Assembly (NCBI RefSeq): GCF_033568475.1 | Contig: NC_133123.1 | Coordinates: 160,657,753-160,721,752, forward strand | Direction: 5' to 3' | From: Henckelia pumila | Taxonomy: Eukaryota; Streptophyta; Magnoliopsida; Lamiales; Gesneriaceae | Length of the DNA stretch: 64,000 nucleotides | Shown here: positions 59,340 to 64,000 of the stretch, piece after piece | Layout of the letters: each line of letters opens with the position of its first letter | How positions within the stretch are numbered: position 1 is the first letter of the stretch | Translations under genes and position numbers: made by a program | Notes under the pieces: generated by a model | What the model saw: the letters and a program-made list of their open reading frames with translations, nothing else | What the model was told of the DNA's origin: nothing | Databases searched by the model: none

Positions 59340-62032
59340 TGTGGGGACCTCGTGTTGCTAATCTTTTCTTAGGAAAAATTAACAATTAATCATAATTGAA
59401 TCAAACTAGAAACAATAAAATCAAAGACTGAATTTTTTTAAAAAAACTAGTGCCTCGCTCGAGCGACTTCTACATGCGCTCAAGCGAGAGCAACTCTGGC
59501 CGAACATATGCACATAGAATTTGGACACATACTCAACATGAAAGTTGTATATCTCTGTCTTAGTTTTTCAATGCCGCCAACCTCACTTGAATCAAAATTT
59601 TTAATAAAAAGTTATGCTCATTCTCCCAAGATGGTTCGGTGCAGAAATTTACAAAGACTACAACAAAATTCAAAGTTACTAGCATGTTAAATAGAGTTGT
59701 CCCATGCATTTCTGATGTGTACCAACATTAATCATCTCAAATCAATTTAAGATGATCTTTATACAAGAAACAAAGTAGAGCATTCTTCTTAAAGTATAAA
59801 CATCTTATACATGTTTGCAAAGTACAATATAACAAGATCAAGTCAAGTTCTAAGATCTCAAACCATTCTAATGCTTCAAGATCACAAGGTTAACAGCACA
59901 ATCTACTTCTTAAACCCGAGTCACCACGTGCTAAATCTCTCAATCTTGAGCTATCCAAGCTATGTCTGACTTGATCATACCCCAACCTGATGCAATGCAC
60001 ACATACAAACAAAGCAACAACTGGATAACTCCGGTGAGAATATAATTCTCAGTATGAAAGACATGTATATACATTATTTAAGCATACTGAATCTATATGT
60101 CATAATAATCTTAAATCTCAAACATGTAAGAACATGTCAATCATAGAAGCATAATCGAATCTTTATTCATATAACATAACTATGCATTTACAACAATATC
60201 AAATCAATCACATAAATACATTCATATCTTGAATGACATATAATCACATGCTAGCATTTATAAACGCATATTCTAAACCATATAAATTTCTAGGTTAATG
60301 CATAAATGCAATGCATGTGTCAAGGAATAGGCTATCAAATCTGATAACAAGAAATCGAAGTTCTTGGGATCCCGGGGAAATAAAATCTTTAATCGACCAC
60401 CCACTTATCTAATCGAGGTGGCGTTAAATATCTCAAGTCCCCTGACTTTGGTGCAAATATAGTGAGTTATCTGGCTTTGGAAGTAATATACATTCCGTGC
60501 CACTCACTTCTAGCCCTCCAAATGTCATATGCACTCTAGGCCAATCAGCCCTCTGTGCAGTTCAAGGTAGGGTTCAAGATGAATGCAAAATAATCTGTAT
60601 GCATTACTACTGTAAAACATCTTGAACACTCAAATCACTTAATCAAGCCAAGAAATAACAAACAACAATTCATATGAACGCATATAAACAATTAAGTATG
60701 TGATTTTAGGAAAACTCGAAAACCACCACATTCTCGAGTTATTCTACCTGGCGAGGATAATGTCGAATCATACCTTTCAATCGTCGTATTGACATATTCA
60801 TGCTTGCTAGCTTCAATCTGATGGCTTATTTAAACTTCTATTCATGCCAAGCTTTCTCATCGAAGTTGATAGTTGATCAAATGCTTGATTCAACTTTGAT
60901 TGGTCAAACAGCTCGAATTCGTAGATTCGACTTCGATATCTTCACATTAAATTCTGAAATGAATTAGTAACATAGCTTAACATCATCTTTCACTCCCATT
61001 CCAATCTCATCAAATCCGAAACAACTATATGACTTGATTGTTCAATCCAAAATCAAAACCGGCGACGTAACGGTTCGAAACCGAAATTCCAAACACATTA
61101 ACATCAATATCATCACTATCTTAACACTATAACTTCCTCAAATTTGCAGCACATACACGTAAATATCAATCAAGAAAATTCAGATTTCTAAAAATTCTTC
61201 ATAAATTCGAAAACATGTCCAAAAGACGATCTTTTCTCGATCCGTCTTAGATATGCTATCGTCGTATATGCTAGAACACATTTATACAATCAAATCTTAA
61301 TTCTAACAACAACTTAAAATTAAAACATGGTAAAACTTCATAAAACTTACGTCAAAACAAAGAACACGGAGCTGTAATCGCAAATATATGATCAATCGAA
61401 AATTCTACCGGGCAGATCGATTTTTATTGGAGCTTGAAAGGTCAAAAATGAACTTGGAACCCTTCTTTCCCTTTCTCTCGTTTGCTGCTGAACATTCTGA
61501 TCCCTTTTCACTCTTTACACGTTTAAAACACAAGTTTCAAGGAAAAATTGCACTTTGGTCCCTGAACTTTGGCCTAATTGCAGATCAGTCCCCGGACAAG
61601 CGATTTAATTCAATTTCAATCCTAAATAATTTAAGAATAGTATAATTTAATTCTAAACTCTAAATATTCTCAAATTAAATATTTTCACATTAAAATTAAA
61701 TCATTTTGGACCTTATCGCATTTTAGTCCTTGAATTTCTCAATATTTGCAAATTGGCCCTTGCTCGGATTTCATCCTCAAATTCAATCCTTAATATTTAT
61801 AATCTTGGAATTTACATCTTAAATTCCATAAATATCAATTCACATATTTTTAATCTTTTAATTTAAGAATTCCAGATATTAAAATCTTAAAATCCGAAAA
61901 ATCCTCAAATTAAATATTTTGACTCGAAATTAAATTTCGAATTTATGAAATTCTTCAAAGTAATATGTTCTCATATTCGGAATTTAAATCTCAAATCCCG
62001 TAATTAATAACTTAATATTTTCGGGCCTTACA
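59340..62032 (-). repeat. 5' LTR of element B
   Basis: 2,693 bp, TG...CA, pairing with 49863-52568. Confidence 0.92.
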
Positions 62033-62037
62033 ACTGC

Positions 62038-63224
62038 CCTCCTGAAATTCTAAAAAAAATTTAGTATAATATATATAATATATTTTTAAAATATAAATTT
62101 TAACGAGTGATGCTACAGGTACAACGAAATTTGTACATTAAATATTACGACATAAAATATTCAATACAAGAATTTAATTTATTAAAATTTCAAGATACAT
62201 TAAATACAAAATCTCGCGATAACAAAATCTCACGATATTATTGTGTAAATATCATTGTACATTATATTTGTTGTACTTCATTTTCCAATTTTAATTGTGC
62301 AATCTCCCTCTCAATAACAAAAGAGTCACATCCATCTTGACTAATACTGAAAAAAGATCATCTTAACTAATATCGTTTTGAAAGATTTTATGAAGTAACA
62401 AATTTTCAGAGATTTAAAAATATATCTTTTTAACTGGATGAACACAATTTTTTTTTTCATGTATAGCTTGTTTTGATCCATCAAATTGATTTTTTTGCTT
62501 ATGATAAGAAAAATTATTTCAATTTGCTCAGTTTTATCATCTGATTTTTCTTTAATAGAGTTAGTGCATCTTGAGCATCAGCGTCATACCTTTATTTGAG
62601 ATATGAAGTATCAATCAATTTTCTGATTTTGTAAAAATTAGCGAGATTGTTAAAAAGATCGTTTAATAGAAAAAAAAACATCAATAATTATTTCATTTGA
62701 TATATTTACTTTGAAAATTGCCATTGCTATATATCCATTGTAACTGCAATTGTAGAGAGCGTTTTTTGAATATTGAAATTTATTAAAACATCATTCGTAA
62801 TCGACTGAAAGATGATCAAATAATTCGCAATTGTAGAGAGCGTTTTTTAAATCTATTGAATTCGCCCCTCTGATTGAAAATTCCTTTTATATATCGATTA
62901 ATTCTTTGATATTAATGACGTGTAGTACTATATATGTATGTAATTTTTTTATTGGACATATTCATCGCACGAGAAATAAAATTTATTTTTTTTGTGTTTT
63001 TTATTGGACATATTCATCGCACGAGAAATAAAAATACTTGGGAATTCTATCAATGAATCACTATGAAACAAAAAAAATAAAAAAAAATAGATATTATATA
63101 TATATTTTGAAAGAAATATAGATATTATATTATATCATTAAACACTTCAGGATTTTGCCATCAAATTTCAAAGTACAATGAAAACGTAAACATAAGCATT
63201 TCAATACATATATTTAATTACCAG
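62038..63224. other. 3' flank of the glycosyltransferase gene
   Basis: AT-rich, no other gene. An approximately 50-bp direct repeat (TTTTTTATTGGACATATTCATCGCACGAGAAATAAA-like, at about 62946 and 62999) is present. 62960-63175 matches 38900-39055. Confidence 0.6.
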
Positions 63225-64000
63225 TCATTTTTTTGGTACCAAGTTATGTAGCAGCAAATCCAACGTGCGCCATGAAGAACCTCCTTCCTTCATGGCGGCA
63301 TGCGCGGCTCCTCCGCACTCCGCCACCCTCTTTCTCACCTCCTCTGCCACCTTCCCGCCGCCCATCAGCTCCCTCACCTTCATCTCCACCTCCGCCGCTG
63401 CCACAAAACCTCTAACCGACCCATTCCGTGGCATGATCCTCAGCCCCACCCCTACTTCCTCCGCCACAAACCTCGCATTATGCTGCTCCGCCATAAACGG
63501 CATGGCCAGAATCGGCACTCCGGCGGAGATGCTCTCTATCACCGAATTCCAGCCGCAGTGACTCAAAAACCCTTTTACACCCTCATGTTGAAGGATTTTT
63601 AATTGATCCACCCATTCTTCTGCCACCAATCCCCTGCCTTTGATCCTTGATTCAAACTCTGGTAAAAAGTTCAAATCTTTGTACTTCAAAGCCCACAAGA
63701 AACTCACCCCCGATCTCTCCAAACCTTGTGCGATTTCAAGAAACTGTTCGGGTGATATCTCGGCTTGTGTTCCGAACGAAACATATAAAACTGGTTCTTT
63801 TTTCTCCCGTTTTTCATCCACCCACTGCAGGTAACTTGCGTTTTCCGATTTGCTAATCTCCGCCGCCAAGCAGAGTGGCCCGATGTTCCAAGCTTTCGGC
63901 CCGAGGTTCTTGTTCCAGTAATCCACATAACGTGATTCCAGCTCGTGAAAGCTGTTCACTATCAAACCTTTGCTCGTCGCCAGAGCGATTCCGCAATCTA
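63225..64000 (-). CDS. UDP-glycosyltransferase, C-terminal half (5' end outside the window)
   Basis: Family-1 glycosyltransferase that transfers a sugar from a UDP-sugar to a small molecule in the cytosol. An open frame enters from the right edge (…ATSKGLIVNSFHELESRY) and ends at TGA 63225-63227, about 257 codons. The 44-residue PSPG sugar-donor box is complete, from WVDQLKI to the final Gln of MAEQ, with HCGWNS, the Glu five residues after that Trp, and the terminal E-Q pair. The Gln end usually goes with UDP-glucose. The GLIVNSF...GPKAWNIGPLCLA region resembles UGT90A proteins, though I cannot prove the subfamily. Relative to the pseudogene copy it lacks one residue just after the PSPG box (AEQH-NAR rather than AEQHMNAR). 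The acceptor-binding N-terminal half and start codon lie outside. Confidence 0.9.
   Translation of the reverse strand, partial: DCGIALATSKGLIVNSFHELESRYVDYWNKNLGPKAWNIGPLCLAAEISKSENASYLQWVDEKREKKEPVLYVSFGTQAEISPEQFLEIAQGLERSGVSFLWALKYKDLNFLPEFESRIKGRGLVAEEWVDQLKILQHEGVKGFLSHCGWNSVIESISAGVPILAMPFMAEQHNARFVAEEVGVGLRIMPRNGSVRGFVAAAEVEMKVRELMGGGKVAEEVRKRVAECGGAAHAAMKEGGSSWRTLDLLLHNLVPKK

Larger units (their letters stand above)
49863..62032 (-). mobile_element. Element B: gypsy-type LTR retrotransposon related to A, decayed, with a nested solo LTR
   Basis: Minus-strand element with 5' LTR 59340-62032, primer site 59323-59334, purine tract 52569-52584 and 3' LTR 49863-52568. The duplication ACTGC flanks it (49858-49862, 62033-62037). 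The LTR termini (TGTGGGGACCTCG, GGGCCTTACA) match those of element A, but the LTR bodies are only partly alike, so they are sister families. Without the nested 2.9-kb solo LTR the interior is about 3.85 kb, nearly the same as in A (4.0 kb). It is collinear with A and has no usable reading frame. Confidence 0.9.

Noticed and set aside
1..64000. CRISPR arrays, rRNA and tRNA genes
   Set aside because: No regularly spaced direct repeats with unique spacers, no rRNA-like GC-rich block, and no cloverleaf recognised. The tRNA-like matches are retrotransposon primer sites. The sequence is clearly nuclear plant DNA.

Overview
The window is intergenic, transposon-filled DNA from a flowering plant, most likely a eudicot. 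The evidence is AT-rich spacers, Ty3/gypsy and Ty1/copia retrotransposons with plant-type tRNA-Met primer sites, a BED-finger hAT transposon, a Helitron, Mutator-like MITEs, and a family-1 glycosyltransferase with a plant PSPG box. I cannot fix the species. Only two host genes are visible and both run off the window. The first 93 bases are the 3' end of a protein-kinase-like gene (+ strand). The last 776 bases (63225-64000, - strand) are the C-terminal half of a UDP-glycosyltransferase resembling UGT90A.

Left part (4.35-24.9 kb): one Ty3/gypsy-type LTR element on the - strand ('element A', 4356-24884, target duplication TATTA). Its left LTR was later hit twice, by an autonomous-type hAT transposon (5139-8831, 8-bp duplication ATGTCAAC) and by a young chromodomain gypsy element (9469-16751, duplication ATATT). 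The second LTR of A (22101-24884) lacks both insertions and serves as the empty-site control. The 4-kb interior of A is decayed pol sequence.

Middle part (24.9-45.2 kb): low-copy sequence holding a (TA)n tract, a 481-bp Helitron with a MITE inside, two broken, mostly - strand copia copies (27.1-34.2 kb) with an oppositely oriented LTR, a solo LTR (34403-36500), Mutator-like MITEs, and two unusual 146-155 bp elements built of three consecutive hairpins (38054-38199 and 38408-38562). A broken 3' fragment of the glycosyltransferase follows (39733-40251 plus 45233-45264), split by a 5-kb copia element (40252-45232, duplication GGCTT).

Right part (45.3-64 kb): low-copy DNA that is partly homologous to the middle part, so the locus looks like an old tandem duplication of the glycosyltransferase plus its downstream spacer. 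Within it are a hAT-type MITE, a long-TIR element, and a second gypsy-type element ('element B', 49863-62032, duplication ACTGC) related to A. The interior of B carries another solo LTR (55993-58912, duplication ATTTT).

No intact transposon open reading frame survives. Every polyprotein has stops, frameshifts or truncations. The picture is successive nested insertion into a duplicated plant gene locus, with target-site duplications that let the order of events be read directly. The least explained signals are the two three-hairpin mini-elements, the near-palindromic motif array in the U3 region of the young gypsy LTR, and the fact that A and B have fairly similar LTRs but thoroughly decayed interiors. 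The last point suggests they moved as non-autonomous elements.
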